Of a stretch of 64,000 nucleotides of DNA, positions 30,202-42,279 are shown in pieces. Source of the DNA: an uncultured Microbulbifer sp. (GTDB lineage Bacteria > Pseudomonadota > Gammaproteobacteria > Pseudomonadales > Cellvibrionaceae); the NCBI RefSeq assembly GCF_947504145.1, contig NZ_CANNGQ010000001.1:868001-932000 (forward strand). Direction: 5' to 3'. The notes under the pieces were generated by a model that was not told the origin of the DNA, did not search any database, and saw nothing but the letters and a program-made list of their open reading frames with translations. Position 1 is the stretch's first letter; each line of letters begins with the position of its first letter. The position numbers were made by a program, and so were the translations under genes.

Positions 30202-30873
30202 TCAGCGCTTTCGGGTTCCGGCCCCGGGTTTTCGGTTTCGGGGGGTGCCGGGGGGTGGCTTTCGACCAGTGCGCTTGTTGCTGTTGTTTCGATTGGTGTC
30301 GGATGTCCGTTTCGTGGCGGCAGGTTTTGGAAGGTATACATCCTCGCTGCAATGCTCCCCGGAGGCAATGCCGTCGAGTGTCCAGTTGCCAATGGCGTGT
30401 CTTACGAGTCTCAAGGTAGGGTGGCCAACCGCTGCGGTCATTCTCCTGACCTGTCGATTGCGGCCCTCAGTGATGGTGAGTTCGATCCAGCTGGTGGGAA
30501 TGGACTTGCGCTCGCGAATGGGGGGCACCCGGGGCCACAGCGCTGGCTCCTCGAGCAGGCGTGCCCGGGCCGGGGCTGTGCGCCCGTCTTTCAGTTGCAC
30601 GCCCCGGCGTAGCTGCACCAGCGCGTCTTCGCTTACATCGCCCTCCACCTGCGCCCAGTACACCTTGGGTAGCTTGTGGGTGGGGTGCGCAATCTGGTGT
30701 TGTAGCTGGCCGTCATCGGTAAGCAGCAGCAGCCCCTCGGAGTCGAAGTCGAGGCGGCCGGCCGCGTAGACACCGGGTTTCTTGATGTAGTCGGCCAGTG
30801 TGGGGCGGCCCTCGTTGTCGGTAAATTGACAGAGGACACCGTAAGGTTTGTTGAACAGAATCAGTTGGCTCAT
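30202..30873 (-). CDS. rluE: 23S rRNA pseudouridine synthase, RluE-like
   Basis: RsuA/RluB/E/F family; RluE modifies U2457 in 23S rRNA. Seen: [17 protein letters not shown] at the start, the catalytic motif [18 protein letters not shown] near residue 38 with Asp in RLD, and [20 protein letters not shown] near 130. No N-terminal S4 domain is present, as in RluE. The last 40 residues are a basic, Pro/Gly/Asn-rich tail beyond the catalytic domain (about residue 180 on), perhaps helping RNA binding. It diverges from icd, as in E. coli. In E. coli nudJ lies between rluE and mnmA; here only 270 bases with no gene separate them. Confidence 0.92.
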   Translation of the reverse strand: MSQLILFNKPYGVLCQFTDNEGRPTLADYIKKPGVYAAGRLDFDSEGLLLLTDDGQLQHQIAHPTHKLPKVYWAQVEGDVSEDALVQLRRGVQLKDGRTAPARARLLEEPALWPRVPPIRERKSIPTSWIELTITEGRNRQVRRMTAAVGHPTLRLVRHAIGNWTLDGIASGEHCSEDVYLPKPAATKRTSDTNRNNSNKRTGRKPPPGTPRNRKPGAGTRKR

Positions 30874-30937
30874 GACATGCGCTGGGGCAAAGTGCTCGTG
30901 GTTTGGTTGTAATGAAACTACAAAATTGGCCGGATGC

Positions 30938-30946
30938 TGATATAAT
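30938..30946 (+). promoter_or_regulatory. extended -10 promoter candidate for icd
   Basis: TGATATAAT is a perfect extended -10 (TGN-TATAAT). Transcription would start near 30953, giving an icd leader of about 140 bases. The -35 at standard spacing (CTACAA) is poor, as is common with extended -10 promoters. Confidence 0.55.
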
Positions 30947-31092
30947 CCCGCCGATTTTTAGCCAGCTCCGCGTATGCAACGGCGCAGACAACGGGCGGCA
31001 ACCTTGACCGGTATCGGAACTTTCGGCGCATTATGCCGATTTTTCCCCGATAAAGCCGGACGTTTAGTCAAAGAGTTACGGGAGTCAACTTA

Positions 31093-32343
31093 ATGGGTCA
31101 TATCCAAGTGCCGGGCAACGGCGAAAAAGTCACAGTCAATGCAGATGGTTCTCTGAACGTACCGAGCACCCCGATCATTCCGTTCATCGAAGGTGACGGC
31201 ATCGGCGTGGATATCACCCCGGTAATGCGTAAAGTGATCGACGCCGCAGTCAGCAAGGCGTACAGCGATGAGAAGTCTATCGCCTGGATGGAAATTTTCT
31301 GTGGCGAAAAAGCGGCTGAGACCTACAGCGGCGACTGGTTCCCGGCTGAAACCCTGGAAGCCATCAAAGAATACGTTGTCAGCATCAAAGGCCCGCTGAC
31401 CACACCGGTAGGCGGCGGTTTCCGCTCCCTGAACGTTGCCCTGCGTCAGGAGCTGGATCTGTATGTATGTCAGCGCCCGGTGCGTTGGTTCAGCGGTGTA
31501 CCTTCTCCGGTAAAAGAGCCGAACAAGGTAGACATGGTGATCTTCCGTGAAAACTCTGAAGATATCTACGCAGGTATTGAGTGGAAAGCCGGCACCGACG
31601 AAGCCAAAAAAGTGGTTAAGTTCCTGCAGGAAGAGATGGGTGTTAAGAAAATCCGCTTCCCGCAAGAAGTGGGTATCGGTGTTAAGCCGGTTTCCGAAGA
31701 GGGCACCAAGCGTCTGGTGCGCAAAGCCCTGCAGTACACCATCGATCAGGACCGCGACTCCCTGACCCTGGTGCACAAAGGCAACATCATGAAGTTCACC
31801 GAAGGCGCCTTCGCAGACTGGGGCTACGAGCTGGCCCGCGAAGAGTTTGGTGCTCAGCCGATTGACGGTGGCCCCTGGTGCAGCTTCAAGAACCCGAACA
31901 CCGGCAAGGAAATCGTGGTTAAAGACGTAATCGCCGATGCAATGCTGCAGCAGATCCTGCTGCGTCCGGCCGAGTACGACGTGATCGCCACTCTGAACCT
32001 GAACGGTGACTATCTCTCTGACGCCCTGGCGGCACAGGTTGGTGGTATCGGTATCGCCCCTGGTGCGAACCTGTCTGACGAAGTGGCCCTGTTCGAAGCA
32101 ACCCACGGTACCGCACCGAAGTACGCAGGCCAGGACAAAGTGAACCCAGGTTCTCTGATCCTGTCTGCTGAAATGATGCTGCGTCACCTGGGCTGGAACG
32201 AAGCGGCTGACCTGGTTGTTAAGGGTATGGAAGGCGCGATCGAAGCGAAGACCGTAACCTACGACTTCGAACGTCTGATGGACGATGCTGCGCTGAAGTC
32301 CTGCTCCGAGTTCGGTGAGGAAATCATCAAGCACATGGCGTAA
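31093..32343 (+). CDS. icd: NADP-dependent isocitrate dehydrogenase
   Basis: TCA-cycle oxidation of isocitrate to 2-oxoglutarate; competes with AceA at the glyoxylate branch point. 416 residues, exactly the E. coli length. Seen: [15 protein letters not shown] near residue 25, [20 protein letters not shown] near 107 (Ser of FRSLN is the residue phosphorylated by AceK in E. coli), [13 protein letters not shown] near 155, [17 protein letters not shown] near 225, [23 protein letters not shown] near 303 (in parts), and the NADP loop [19 protein letters not shown] near 337. A strong terminator follows. Confidence 0.98.
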   Translation: MGHIQVPGNGEKVTVNADGSLNVPSTPIIPFIEGDGIGVDITPVMRKVIDAAVSKAYSDEKSIAWMEIFCGEKAAETYSGDWFPAETLEAIKEYVVSIKGPLTTPVGGGFRSLNVALRQELDLYVCQRPVRWFSGVPSPVKEPNKVDMVIFRENSEDIYAGIEWKAGTDEAKKVVKFLQEEMGVKKIRFPQEVGIGVKPVSEEGTKRLVRKALQYTIDQDRDSLTLVHKGNIMKFTEGAFADWGYELAREEFGAQPIDGGPWCSFKNPNTGKEIVVKDVIADAMLQQILLRPAEYDVIATLNLNGDYLSDALAAQVGGIGIAPGANLSDEVALFEATHGTAPKYAGQDKVNPGSLILSAEMMLRHLGWNEAADLVVKGMEGAIEAKTVTYDFERLMDDAALKSCSEFGEEIIKHMA

Positions 32344-32370
32344 TCCGCTGGCTTGATCCTTAGCGAAATA

Positions 32371-32407
32371 AAAAGCCCCGCATCTCTGTGATGCGGGGCT
32401 TTTTTTT
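32371..32407 (+). terminator. terminator after icd
   Basis: AAAAGCCCCGCAT pairs with ATGCGGGGCTTTT around a 7-nt loop and runs into eight T. Confidence 0.93.
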
Positions 32408-32575
32408 GTCTGAGATACCGGGAAACCGCTCGCGGGGCGCGGGACGAATGGGTGGAGGAGGGTGCTGGGGTGGCACGCTTGTGCCAGTGGAGGGGCGTGC
32501 AGAGCTTACCGGCCGTAAGCCGGAGTTTTGTCGCGGCCGCTACAAAGTGCGGTCTAGCGTTTAGTCGAAGCCGAA

Positions 32576-32599
32576 AGGCCACCCCTGGCAGGGTGGCCT
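32576..32599 (-). terminator. probable terminator after cspD
   Basis: AGGCCACCC and GGGTGGCCT form a perfect 9-bp stem with a 6-nt loop ten bases past the cspD stop. On the minus strand it is followed by only TTT, so termination may be weak. Confidence 0.55.
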
Positions 32600-32609
32600 G
32601 GAGCCAGGC

Positions 32610-32903
32610 TCAGTCGAGCGCTTCTTCGGTCTCTTTTTCCCGCACGGGGGCTGCCTGGCTTGCCTGGGCAGCAGGAGCCGGCACGCTGGTGCTGTCTGCG
32701 GTAGCGGCGCTGATATTCGCTGCGTGGTAGCCCTTGTCGCCTTGAATGATGTCGAAATTGACCTGCTGACCGGCTTTCAGGGTGCGATACCCTTCCATTT
32801 GAATAGCCGAGTAATGTGCAAACAGGTCTTCTCCACCCTCATCAGCAAGAATGAACCCATATCCCTTGGCGTTATTGAACCACTTAACGGTACCGGTAGG
32901 CAT
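32610..32903 (-). CDS. cspD: cold-shock-domain protein, CspD-like
   Basis: 97 residues. The cold-shock domain covers residues 1-67 with both RNA-binding motifs: KGYGFI and DLFAHYSAI, preceded by GTVKWFNNA. A C-terminal Ala/Pro/Ser/Glu-rich tail (about residues 68-97) is predicted to be disordered. In E. coli CspD blocks replication by binding single-stranded DNA and lies divergent from clpS, exactly as here. CspA-type function cannot be excluded, but the context supports CspD. Confidence 0.9.
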   Translation of the reverse strand: MPTGTVKWFNNAKGYGFILADEGGEDLFAHYSAIQMEGYRTLKAGQQVNFDIIQGDKGYHAANISAATADSTSVPAPAAQASQAAPVREKETEEALD

Positions 32904-33255
32904 GGCGAAATCCCTCTAAATTGCCGGGGCGACTGCTGGCCGCCTAAAAATGTAGTAATTATTGTTATCGCGCTTCATGCGCTTCCTTAGTTCGCACAAC
33001 ATCATTTGTACGATCATTGGCGATTGCCTCATCACCGCTTGGCGCGGTTAATACCTCTTGTAGCCAAGACGCTGCCCCTTGTCAAGGGAGTGCGCTCCCG
33101 TTGACTGTGCTGGCCGCTATTTGGGGTTACAATGGCCTCTTACTCAACTGGCAGCAGTGACTGACAGCGGCGATTCGTACTCGTCTAACGCCGGTGAATG
33201 ACCGCGAGAACGTCAGCACTGTGAACTGATTCCTGAACTCTGATTGATTAGCGCT
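32904..33255. promoter_or_regulatory. cspD/clpS divergent intergenic region
   Basis: 352 bases without a credible gene. It should carry both promoters; the cspD side begins with an AT-rich stretch (about 32945-33010), suggesting a long cspD leader. I found no clear -35/-10 pair or terminator. Confidence 0.4.
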
Positions 33256-33651
33256 ATGGGAAAATCACAAATCATTAAACTACACTCCAACGAAGGCAAT
33301 GACGACGATGACTTGCAGTTTCACGGCGCTGAAGGGGATACCGCTCTTGCGGAGGCAAAACCACGACTGAAGCGGCCCCCGATGTACAAGGTGTTGATGC
33401 TCAACGACGACTACACGCCGATGGAGTTCGTTGTCGAGGCACTGGAGCTTTTCTTTTACGTCAATCGAGAGCGCGCCACTCAATTGATGCTGCAGGTACA
33501 CACCAAGGGAAAAGCCATCTGTGGTGTCTATACTCGAGATATAGCGGAAACAAAGGCTGCGCAGGTAAATCAGTTTGCGCGGGACAACGAGCACCCGCTG
33601 CTTTGCGAAATTGAAGCGGATGAAGATGACGAAAACGGCGAGGAGGGTTGA
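33256..33651 (+). CDS. clpS: ClpS adaptor for ClpAP
   Basis: Delivers N-degron substrates (N-terminal Leu, Phe, Tyr, Trp) to ClpAP. 131 residues: an unstructured acidic N-terminus of about 40 residues, then the ClpS fold. Seen: [21 protein letters not shown] near residue 40, containing the [10 protein letters not shown] substrate-pocket motif, then [15 protein letters not shown] near 95. ATG 33256 is chosen; an upstream in-frame start at 33244 lacks support. bpt and aat, which create N-degrons, lie 3-5 kb downstream. Confidence 0.96.
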   Translation: MGKSQIIKLHSNEGNDDDDLQFHGAEGDTALAEAKPRLKRPPMYKVLMLNDDYTPMEFVVEALELFFYVNRERATQLMLQVHTKGKAICGVYTRDIAETKAAQVNQFARDNEHPLLCEIEADEDDENGEEG

Positions 33652-33782
33652 GGTTAGCAATTCCGGCGCCTGTAAAGGTTCAGGTGTGACTTTTCCGGCC
33701 GGTTATCCGGCAAAAAATCAGGAATACCGGGTGTTTTTCACTACAACCCGGATGACATTGGCCAGTAAGGTTTGAGGTTCAA

Positions 33783-36065
33783 ATGCTCAGCAAGGATTTA
33801 GAGGTAACGCTCAATCTAGCGTTTAAAGGTGCACGGGCGAAACGTCACGAATTCATGACCGTGGAACACCTGTTGCTGGCACTGCTGGACAATGAATCCG
33901 CGGCAGATGTTCTGCATGCCTGCGGTGCCGACCTCAGTGCGCTGCGCCGGGAGCTGCTCGAATTCGTAGATTCCACTACCCCCCTGATTCCGGAAAACGA
34001 CAGTGAGCGGGAAACCCAGCCGACCCTCGGGTTCCAGCGCGTACTGCAGCGCGCGGTTTTTCATGTACAGTCGTCCGGCAAGAAAGAGGTGACTGGCGCC
34101 AATGTGCTGGTGGCTATTTTCTGTGAGCAGGAAAGTCAGGCCGTTTACTACCTGAAGCAGCAGAGTGTTGCGCGGATCGATGTGGTGAATTACATCACGC
34201 ACGGCATCTCCCGGGTGAGCTCCGGTGGCAATAACACGCACAGTAATCCAGATCCCTCCCCGGAGCAGGTGGATGAGGATCTGGGTGCCACCACCGAGCC
34301 AGGTGGTTCCGATCCGCTGGAAAGTTATGCCACCAACCTGAACCAGGAAGCCATTCTTGGACGGATTGATCCGCTGGTAGGCCGTGCGCCTGAAGTGGAG
34401 CGGGTAACCCAGGTGTTGGCCCGCCGCCGCAAGAATAATCCCCTGCTGGTGGGGGAGTCCGGTGTGGGTAAAACCGCAATCGCCGAAGGTCTCGCCCGAC
34501 GCATCGTGGACAGCGAAGTGCCGGAGCCGCTGAAAGACAGCACCATCTACTCCCTGGATCTGGGCTCATTGCTGGCGGGCACCAAGTACCGCGGCGACTT
34601 TGAGAAACGCTTCAAAGCGCTATTGGCGGAACTGAAAAAGCGCGAGCACGCGGTGCTGTTTATCGATGAAATTCACACCATCATTGGTGCCGGTGCGGCA
34701 TCCGGTGGCGTGATGGACGCTTCCAACCTGCTGAAGCCGTTGCTGTCCAGTGGCCAATTGCGCTGCATTGGCTCCACCACCTTCAACGAATACCGTGGCA
34801 TCTTCGAAAAAGACCGCGCTCTGTCTCGCCGCTTCCAGAAGATTGATGTGCACGAGCCTTCGGTGGAAGAAACGGTGCAGATTCTTCAGGGCCTCAAAAC
34901 CTGCTTTGAAGACCACCACAAGGTGCGCTTTACCGATGCCGCGCTGGAAGCTGCCGCAAATCTAGCCAACCGCCATATCACTGAACGCTTCCTGCCGGAC
35001 AAGGCCATCGACGTGATCGATGAGGCCGGGGCATACCAGGCGCTGCTCCCTGCGGACCAGCGTACCGACACCATTTCGGTGACCGAGATTGAAAATGTCG
35101 TGGCCAAAATGGCCCGCATTCCTGCAAAAAGTGTTTCCGCTTCCGACAAGCAGGCGCTGGCCAAGCTCGATGACAACCTCAAAATGGTGGTGTTCGGGCA
35201 GGACGACGCGATCGGTGCGCTGAGCACCTCGATCAAGCTGGCCCGCGCGGGTCTCGGCGCGGAAGAAAAGCCCATTGGTTCCTTCCTGTTTGCCGGCCCC
35301 ACCGGGGTAGGTAAAACCGAACTCTGTCGCCAGCTGGCGCAGGTCATGGGCATCGAGCTGATTCGCTTTGATATGTCCGAGTACATGGAGCGTCACACGG
35401 TGTCCCGCCTGATCGGTGCACCTCCGGGCTATGTAGGCTTCGATCAGGGCGGTCTGTTGACCGACTCGGTTACCAAGCACCCCCACAGCGTGGTATTGCT
35501 GGATGAGATCGAGAAGGCGCACCCGGAAGTCTTCAATTTGCTGCTGCAGGTGATGGATCACGGCACCCTGACTGATAACAACGGGCGCAAGGCTGACTTC
35601 CGCAATGTAATCCTGATCATGACCACCAATGCTGGTGCAGAATTGATGAGTCGCCGATCTATCGGCTTTGCAAATCAGGACCACAGTACCGATGGAATGG
35701 AGGAGATCAAAAAGATGTTTACTCCCGAATTCCGCAACCGCCTCGACAGCATCATTCAGTTTGGTGCACTCGATATGGAAGTAGTCAAAACCGTGGTGGA
35801 CAAGTTTGTTGTGGAGCTGCAGGCGCAGCTGGATGAATCCCGTGTGACTCTGGAGGTCGATGACGAGGCTCGTGAGTGGCTGGCGGTGAAAGGTTACGAT
35901 GAGAAGATGGGCGCACGTCCGATGGCGCGCCTGATCCGTGAAAAACTGCGCAAGCCTCTGGCCGAAGCCGTGCTGTTCGGTGAGTTGTCGGAAGAGGGGG
36001 GCAAGGTTGAGGTCACGGTGGAGGACGATCAGCTCAAGATTCGCACTGCCTTGCCCGTTCACTGA
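33783..36065 (+). CDS. clpA: ATP-dependent Clp protease ATP-binding subunit ClpA
   Basis: Hexameric AAA+ unfoldase that partners ClpP. 760 residues (E. coli 758). N-terminal Clp repeats (residues 1-145), D1 Walker [14 protein letters not shown] near 220 and Walker [11 protein letters not shown] near 292, D2 Walker [15 protein letters not shown] near 508 and Walker [14 protein letters not shown] near 575. The ClpP-docking loop reads RSIGFANQ near 625 (IGF in place of the IGL of E. coli). The acidic insert around residues 155-185 is Asn/Ser-rich. A terminator follows. Confidence 0.97.
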   Translation: MLSKDLEVTLNLAFKGARAKRHEFMTVEHLLLALLDNESAADVLHACGADLSALRRELLEFVDSTTPLIPENDSERETQPTLGFQRVLQRAVFHVQSSGKKEVTGANVLVAIFCEQESQAVYYLKQQSVARIDVVNYITHGISRVSSGGNNTHSNPDPSPEQVDEDLGATTEPGGSDPLESYATNLNQEAILGRIDPLVGRAPEVERVTQVLARRRKNNPLLVGESGVGKTAIAEGLARRIVDSEVPEPLKDSTIYSLDLGSLLAGTKYRGDFEKRFKALLAELKKREHAVLFIDEIHTIIGAGAASGGVMDASNLLKPLLSSGQLRCIGSTTFNEYRGIFEKDRALSRRFQKIDVHEPSVEETVQILQGLKTCFEDHHKVRFTDAALEAAANLANRHITERFLPDKAIDVIDEAGAYQALLPADQRTDTISVTEIENVVAKMARIPAKSVSASDKQALAKLDDNLKMVVFGQDDAIGALSTSIKLARAGLGAEEKPIGSFLFAGPTGVGKTELCRQLAQVMGIELIRFDMSEYMERHTVSRLIGAPPGYVGFDQGGLLTDSVTKHPHSVVLLDEIEKAHPEVFNLLLQVMDHGTLTDNNGRKADFRNVILIMTTNAGAELMSRRSIGFANQDHSTDGMEEIKKMFTPEFRNRLDSIIQFGALDMEVVKTVVDKFVVELQAQLDESRVTLEVDDEAREWLAVKGYDEKMGARPMARLIREKLRKPLAEAVLFGELSEEGGKVEVTVEDDQLKIRTALPVH

Positions 36066-36090
36066 ACGAAAAGCTTCCGCTCACAAAATG

Positions 36091-36118
36091 AAAAAGCCAC
36101 CCTGGAGGTGGCTTTTTT
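36091..36118 (+). terminator. terminator after clpA
   Basis: AAAAAGCCACC and GGTGGCTTTTT pair around a 5-nt loop with a T-run. Confidence 0.92.
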
Positions 36119-36198
36119 CATGCGTCTTTATTGGGTGGGAGGACACGGAGTGAAACTCAGCCCAGACGCCGGTGCCGACTGACCGTCGGCGGGTGCAC

Positions 36199-36417
36199 TT
36201 AGCGGGCGCGGTAAGTAATGCGGCCCTTGGACAGGTCGTATGGGGTCAGTTCGACCTTGACCTTGTCACCGGTGAGAATGCGGATATAGTTTTTGCGCAT
36301 TTTGCCGGAAATGTGTGCGATTACCACATGTCCATTTTCCAATTTCACGCGGAATGTGGTGTTGGGCAGGGTGTCGATCACCTCACCTTCCATTTCAATG
36401 TAATCGTCTTTTGCCAT
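36199..36417 (-). CDS. infA: translation initiation factor IF-1
   Basis: 72 residues, the full length of the OB-fold factor that binds the 30S A site. Seen: [20 protein letters not shown] near residue 9 and [22 protein letters not shown] near 39 (in parts), ending KGRITYRAR. Order clpA-infA-bpt-aat is as in related gammaproteobacteria, with infA convergent to clpA. No tRNA-Ser gene is found between clpA and infA, unlike E. coli. Confidence 0.98.
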   Translation of the reverse strand: MAKDDYIEMEGEVIDTLPNTTFRVKLENGHVVIAHISGKMRKNYIRILTGDKVKVELTPYDLSKGRITYRAR

Positions 36418-36604
36418 GCGGCAGCAACCTTTGATTAATGTGTACTAGCTTTTCCGCCACGGTTATGTGGCCCTTCATTTGTCAGAATCGGGGGCCCGGC
36501 GGTACGACGGGCGTGCATTTTGCACGAAAAGTGCCGGGAGGCCAAGTGAAAGCGGGCTTCGGGGAGGGTTTTCAGAAATTGCTGGTTGCGGGCCTCGCGC
36601 GGCG

Positions 36605-37324
36605 CTATTCGGATTTTAGAATCCAACGGCCGTCCTGGAGGATTTCCAGTGGCTGGAACTGGTTTTTATAAGCCATTTTCTGACACTGCGCGATCCAGTA
36701 TCCGAGGTACAGACTGGGTAGTCCCAGGCGGCGCGCCCATTCAATCTGATACAGGATGGAGTAACTGCCGAGACTGCGCTTTTCCTCATCGGGGTCGAAA
36801 AACGTATAGATCGCAGATACACCACCCGTCAACACATCGGTTACCGCCGTGCCTACCAGGCGCCCGCGGGCGCGGAACTCGAGATAGCGCGTGCTGCCCC
36901 AGGCGTTGTTCAGGAAGTTCCGGAATTGCTCCCGGCTGGGTGGGTACATTTCCCCGTCGCGATGCCGCTGCTCGATATAGCGTGCGTACAGTGCGTAATG
37001 CTCATCGGTGTCGATGTTGCGCTCGTGGAATACATCCAGATCCCGGTTGCGGCGCCAGCAGCGGCGCTGGTTGCGGTTCGGAACGAATAGCTCCACAGGA
37101 ATACGCGCCGGAATACAGGCCTGGCAGTGCGTGCACTGGGGGCGGTACAGGTAATTACCACTGCGGCGGAAGCCGAGCTCAGACAGTCGACTGTACAGCC
37201 GTTGATCCACTTCTGTCTGCGGGTCGACAAAGACGGTGGTGGCCTCCTGATCCTCCAGATAACCACAGGGGTGAGGTAGCGTCGCCAACAGGCGTACGGC
37301 GTTCAACTGGGAATACTGGCTCAT
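36605..37324 (-). CDS. bpt: aspartate/glutamate leucyltransferase (arginyltransferase family)
   Basis: Adds Leu from leucyl-tRNA to N-terminal Asp or Glu, making N-degrons for ClpS/ClpAP. 239 residues. The N-terminal ATE domain has CGYLEDQEATTVFVDP near residue 19 and the CxxC region QCTHCQACIPARIPVE near 62; the C-terminal GNAT-like domain has GTAVTDVLTGGVSAIYTFFDP near 155 and LYLGYWIAQCQKMAYKNQF near 205. Older annotations call it ate. It is upstream of infA in the leftward direction and downstream of aat. Confidence 0.94.
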   Translation of the reverse strand: MSQYSQLNAVRLLATLPHPCGYLEDQEATTVFVDPQTEVDQRLYSRLSELGFRRSGNYLYRPQCTHCQACIPARIPVELFVPNRNQRRCWRRNRDLDVFHERNIDTDEHYALYARYIEQRHRDGEMYPPSREQFRNFLNNAWGSTRYLEFRARGRLVGTAVTDVLTGGVSAIYTFFDPDEEKRSLGSYSILYQIEWARRLGLPSLYLGYWIAQCQKMAYKNQFQPLEILQDGRWILKSE

Positions 37325-37396
37325 ACCGCTCGCGTGCTCCGGCTTGTCGCGCTGGTCATTTTTGTCCGGTAGATGGTGACTACTGGCGGCTTAAGG

Positions 37397-37452
37397 CGCG
37401 TGAAACTCTCCGCGTGAAACTCTCCGCGTGAAACTCCCCGCGTGAAACTCTC
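37397..37452. repeat. four tandem copies of a 14-bp unit
   Basis: Four contiguous copies of CGCGTGAAACTCTC (37397-37410, 37411-37424, 37425-37438, 37439-37452). Copies 1, 2 and 4 are identical; copy 3 has one C for T. It lies between the bpt start (37324) and the aat stop (37499), so copy number could change spacing in a bpt leader without breaking a gene. Confidence 0.95.
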
Positions 37453-37498
37453 AGAGTATCGAAACAACCATCCGCCAATAACGGAGGGTAAGTTGCGG

Positions 37499-38239
37499 TC
37501 ACGGAAAACACAAACCCGTGGGTGCGGATGGCCAGGGGGAGGGGAAGCTGTTTATTGCCCGGTTTTCCGAGATGCCGTCAGCCAGTAATCGCTCGAACTC
37601 TTCCCTTGGGACTTCGACAGCGCCGAGGCTGGCGAGGTGTGGGTTGCTTACCTGGCAGTCGATCAGCTCGCAACCCCATTCCGCCAACTGGCGTACCAGG
37701 TGGGCAAACGCCACTTTGGAGGCATCGGTAGCGCGGTGGAACATGGACTCGCCAAAGAACACCTGTCCGATGGCCAGCCCGTATAGGCCACCTACCAGCT
37801 CCCCGTCGAGCCAGGCTTCTACGGAATGTGCGTGTCCCAACTGGTGCATGGCGAGGTAGGCTTCGCGCATATCCTCAGTAATCCAGGTGCCTGATTCCTG
37901 TGCGCGGGGTGCGGCGCAGCCATCCAGAACCTGCTCGAAGGCCTGGTTGAAGGTAACCTGATAGTGGCCCCGGCGGATAACTTTTTTCAGGCTGCGGCTG
38001 AAACGGGTGGATGCGGGGCGGACGATGCAGCGCGGGGAGGGGGACCACCACAGGATTGGCTGGTCGTCCGAAAACCAGGGGAAGATACCGCGGGAGTAGG
38101 CGGCCAGCAGCCACTCCGGCGTGAGATCGCCCCCCACCGCCAGCAAGCCATCGGGGTCCTCCAGCGCGCAGCTGGTATCCGGAAAGGCGATGATGTCGGG
38201 GTCCAGTAGCGACAGGATTTCGTTGGTGCTGCTGCTCAA
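37499..38239 (-). CDS. aat: leucyl/phenylalanyl-tRNA--protein transferase
   Basis: Adds Leu or Phe to N-terminal Lys or Arg for ClpS-ClpAP degradation. 246 residues. Seen: FPDTSCALEDPDGLLAVGGDLTPEWLL near residues 19-45 (GLLAVGGDL is the family signature), YSRGIFPWFSDDQPILWWSPSPRC near 48-72 (in parts), and GLYGLAIGQVFFGESMFH near 152. The start is TTG at 38239; no ATG precedes the conserved region. Together with bpt, clpS and clpA it forms a complete Leu/N-degron pathway in 6 kb. Confidence 0.95.
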   Translation of the reverse strand: MSSSTNEILSLLDPDIIAFPDTSCALEDPDGLLAVGGDLTPEWLLAAYSRGIFPWFSDDQPILWWSPSPRCIVRPASTRFSRSLKKVIRRGHYQVTFNQAFEQVLDGCAAPRAQESGTWITEDMREAYLAMHQLGHAHSVEAWLDGELVGGLYGLAIGQVFFGESMFHRATDASKVAFAHLVRQLAEWGCELIDCQVSNPHLASLGAVEVPREEFERLLADGISENRAINSFPSPWPSAPTGLCFP

Positions 38240-38290
38240 TCTCGTCGCTTCTCCACGCTGCTCAGTTCGATATTGGCCAATTCTGATCCA

Positions 38291-38318
38291 AGAAAGGCGG
38301 CTGTTCAGCCGCCTTTCT
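38291..38318 (-). terminator. terminator after trxB
   Basis: AGAAAGGCGGCT and AGCCGCCTTTCT form a perfect 12-bp stem with a 4-nt loop, between the trxB stop and the aat start. The T-tract is within the stem end on the minus strand; on the plus strand it is followed by TTTTT. Confidence 0.75.
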
Positions 38319-38354
38319 CAGTTTTTCACAGGATTGTATGAATCCTTGCTGTCC

Positions 38355-39841
<1,487 letters not shown>

Positions 39842-42175
39842 TTGAAGGCTGAAAGTGAAACCGAATCTCCGGCAGCCATTCCAGATTCTCTGATCGCGAG
39901 GATTGTCCGCGAGGGCGCCTTGATCACACTGCTGGCCGGTGCCTTGCTGGTGGGTATCAGTCTGCTGAGTTACAGCCCGGCCGATCCCGGTTGGTCCCAT
40001 ACCGGTAGTGGCGGAGCGGTTGAGAACGCAATCGGGCCAACCGGCGCCTGGCTCGCCGACGTATCACTGTCCCTGCTTGGCTGGATGGCATACCTGTTTC
40101 CCGTTCTGATCGGCTGGCGTGCCTTCCGCATTCTGCGCGACCGGAATGCGCGCTTTCACGGGCCGCTGTTTGCGCTGCGGGTTGGCGGCCTGTTGCTGTT
40201 GCTGGTCTCCGGTGCCGCTATAGCTACCCTTTGTTTCGACCGAGCCGGCACTTTACCTGAGGTCACGGAAGGGGCGAACGGCGGAATTATCGGTTACTCG
40301 GCATCCTTATTTATTGAAAAAGGGCTCGGTTATGTTGGCGCCACGATTCTGCTGTTGGCCCTATTCGCGATGGGAGTGACTGTGTTTACGGGCATGTCTT
40401 GGCTGAAGCTGTTTGAAGATATCGGCCGCAGTGTGCTCTTCATATTCAGCTGGATTGGCAGCCGCATGGCGCGGGCGCGAAAGAATCGCGAAGAGCAGCG
40501 TTTTGCCCGTGAGGCTGTCGTGGTACGCAAAGCGGCCGTTGAGGAGGAAAAACAGCGCACCGCCAAGCGCCAGCCGCCGCAGATAGCGCCGACAGCGCCG
40601 CCGCCCAAGCCGAGCCCGCGCGCGGTCAAGGAAAAGCAGGGCGAGCTGTTCAAAGGCCCGGTTACCGGCACTTTGCCGCCGCTGTCCTTATTGGATGCGG
40701 CAGATACCAACAAAAAAGCCGGTTTCAGCCGTGAGGCACTGGAAGCGCTGTCTCGCCTGCTGGAGCTGAAGCTAAAAGATTTTGGCGTGGTGGCGGAAGT
40801 GGTTTCGGTATTGCCCGGCCCGGTGGTTACCCGCTTTGAAATCCAGCCGGCCCCCGGCGTAAAAGTAAGTCGCATCACCAACCTGGCGAAAGACCTGGCC
40901 CGTTCCCTTGCGGTAATCAGTGTGCGGGTGGTGGAAGTGATCCCGGGTAAATCCGTGGTGGGGATCGAGATTCCCAACGAAAACCGCCAGATGGTGCGGC
41001 TCACTGAGGTGCTCGGTGCCGAGGTGTATGACAAGTCCAGTTCCGCGCTGACCCTGGCATTGGGGCACGACATTGCGGGACAGCCGGTCGTGGCAGACCT
41101 GGCCAAGATGCCGCACTTGCTGGTGGCGGGTACAACCGGCTCTGGTAAGTCTGTGGGCATCAATGTGATGCTGTTGAGCCTGCTGTATAAATCTACGCCG
41201 GATGAGGTCCGCCTGATTCTGGTGGACCCGAAAATGCTCGAGCTCTCGGTCTACGAGGGTATTCCACACCTGCTCACGCCGGTGATTACCGATATGAATG
41301 ACGCGGCCAATGGCTTGCGTTGGTGTGTGGGTGAGATGGAGCGCCGCTACAAGCTGATGGCGGCCATGGGTGTGCGCAACCTGGCGGGCTTCAATCGCAA
41401 GGTGAAAGAGGCCATTGCCGCCGGCGAACCGCTGGAAGACCCGACCTGGCAGCCGGACCCCATGTCCAGCGTGCCCGAGGCGGAGCAGACCCGGCCGCAT
41501 CTGAAGCCATTGCCCGCTATTGTGGTGGTGATTGATGAATTTGCCGACATGATGATGATTGTCGGCAAGAAGGTGGAGCAGCTGATTGCGCGCATCGCAC
41601 AGAAAGCACGGGCTGCGGGTATTCACCTGTTGCTGGCGACCCAGCGTCCGTCGGTGGATGTGATTACCGGGCTGATCAAGGCCAACGTGCCTACGCGAAT
41701 GGCCTTCCAGGTTTCATCGAAAGTTGATTCGCGCACCATTTTGGATCAGGGGGGTGCGGAGCAACTCCTCGGACACGGCGATATGCTATACCTGCCGCCG
41801 GGTACGGCGGTGCCCATAAGGGTGCACGGGGCCTTTGTGGATGACCATGAGGTGCACCAGGTTGTGGCAGACTGGGCACGGCGGGGTGAGCCGGATTTCA
41901 TCGACGGCATCGTTGACGATTCCAACAACAGTATTCCAGTACCGGGAATGACCACGGAAGGCGGCGAGGACGATCCGGAAACGGATGCCCTCTATGACGA
42001 GGCAGTGGCATTTGTGACCAAGTCCCGCAAGGCATCCATTTCATCTGTGCAGCGACAGCTGCGCATCGGCTACAATCGCGCGGCCCGCATGATCGAGGCT
42101 ATGGAGGCCGCCGGCGTGGTGTCACCCCAGCAGCCCAACGGCAACCGGGAAGTGCTTGCACCTCCCCCCGCTTGA
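39842..42175 (+). CDS. ftsK: DNA translocase FtsK
   Basis: Septal DNA pump that aligns dif sites for XerCD and links division to segregation. 777 residues, without the long Pro/Gln linker of E. coli (1329). N-terminal four membrane segments within residues 20-200, a short basic linker (about 210-270), alpha domain, RecA-like motor with Walker [21 protein letters not shown] near 425 and Walker [16 protein letters not shown] near 560, and a C-terminal winged-helix gamma domain with [21 protein letters not shown] near 730 (in parts) for KOPS reading. Start TTG 39842, with GAGGTAAG at ideal spacing. Confidence 0.96.
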   Translation: MKAESETESPAAIPDSLIARIVREGALITLLAGALLVGISLLSYSPADPGWSHTGSGGAVENAIGPTGAWLADVSLSLLGWMAYLFPVLIGWRAFRILRDRNARFHGPLFALRVGGLLLLLVSGAAIATLCFDRAGTLPEVTEGANGGIIGYSASLFIEKGLGYVGATILLLALFAMGVTVFTGMSWLKLFEDIGRSVLFIFSWIGSRMARARKNREEQRFAREAVVVRKAAVEEEKQRTAKRQPPQIAPTAPPPKPSPRAVKEKQGELFKGPVTGTLPPLSLLDAADTNKKAGFSREALEALSRLLELKLKDFGVVAEVVSVLPGPVVTRFEIQPAPGVKVSRITNLAKDLARSLAVISVRVVEVIPGKSVVGIEIPNENRQMVRLTEVLGAEVYDKSSSALTLALGHDIAGQPVVADLAKMPHLLVAGTTGSGKSVGINVMLLSLLYKSTPDEVRLILVDPKMLELSVYEGIPHLLTPVITDMNDAANGLRWCVGEMERRYKLMAAMGVRNLAGFNRKVKEAIAAGEPLEDPTWQPDPMSSVPEAEQTRPHLKPLPAIVVVIDEFADMMMIVGKKVEQLIARIAQKARAAGIHLLLATQRPSVDVITGLIKANVPTRMAFQVSSKVDSRTILDQGGAEQLLGHGDMLYLPPGTAVPIRVHGAFVDDHEVHQVVADWARRGEPDFIDGIVDDSNNSIPVPGMTTEGGEDDPETDALYDEAVAFVTKSRKASISSVQRQLRIGYNRAARMIEAMEAAGVVSPQQPNGNREVLAPPPA

Positions 42176-42279
42176 CCGATCAGGCTCACAGGGGAAATTG
42201 CCCCCGGTTCAGGCCGGGTTCACTTGGCGCCGACTAGGCTTTAAGGACATACCCCGGAATCGCAAACTGGAAGGCACAT

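Noticed and set aside
31090..32334. Antisense frame of 414 codons covering all of icd
   Set aside because: It is opposite a certain gene, has no recognisable domain, and long antisense frames arise from the codon bias of highly expressed GC-rich genes.
34962..36062. Antisense frame of 366 codons inside clpA
   Set aside because: Same reason: shadow of clpA with no family resemblance.
36119..36198. Possible tRNA-Ser between clpA and infA, by analogy to E. coli
   Set aside because: The gap is only 80 bases and shows no T-loop GTTCGAATC or acceptor stem pairing.
37397..37452. CRISPR array
   Set aside because: The units are contiguous 14-mers without spacers, and no cas genes are present.
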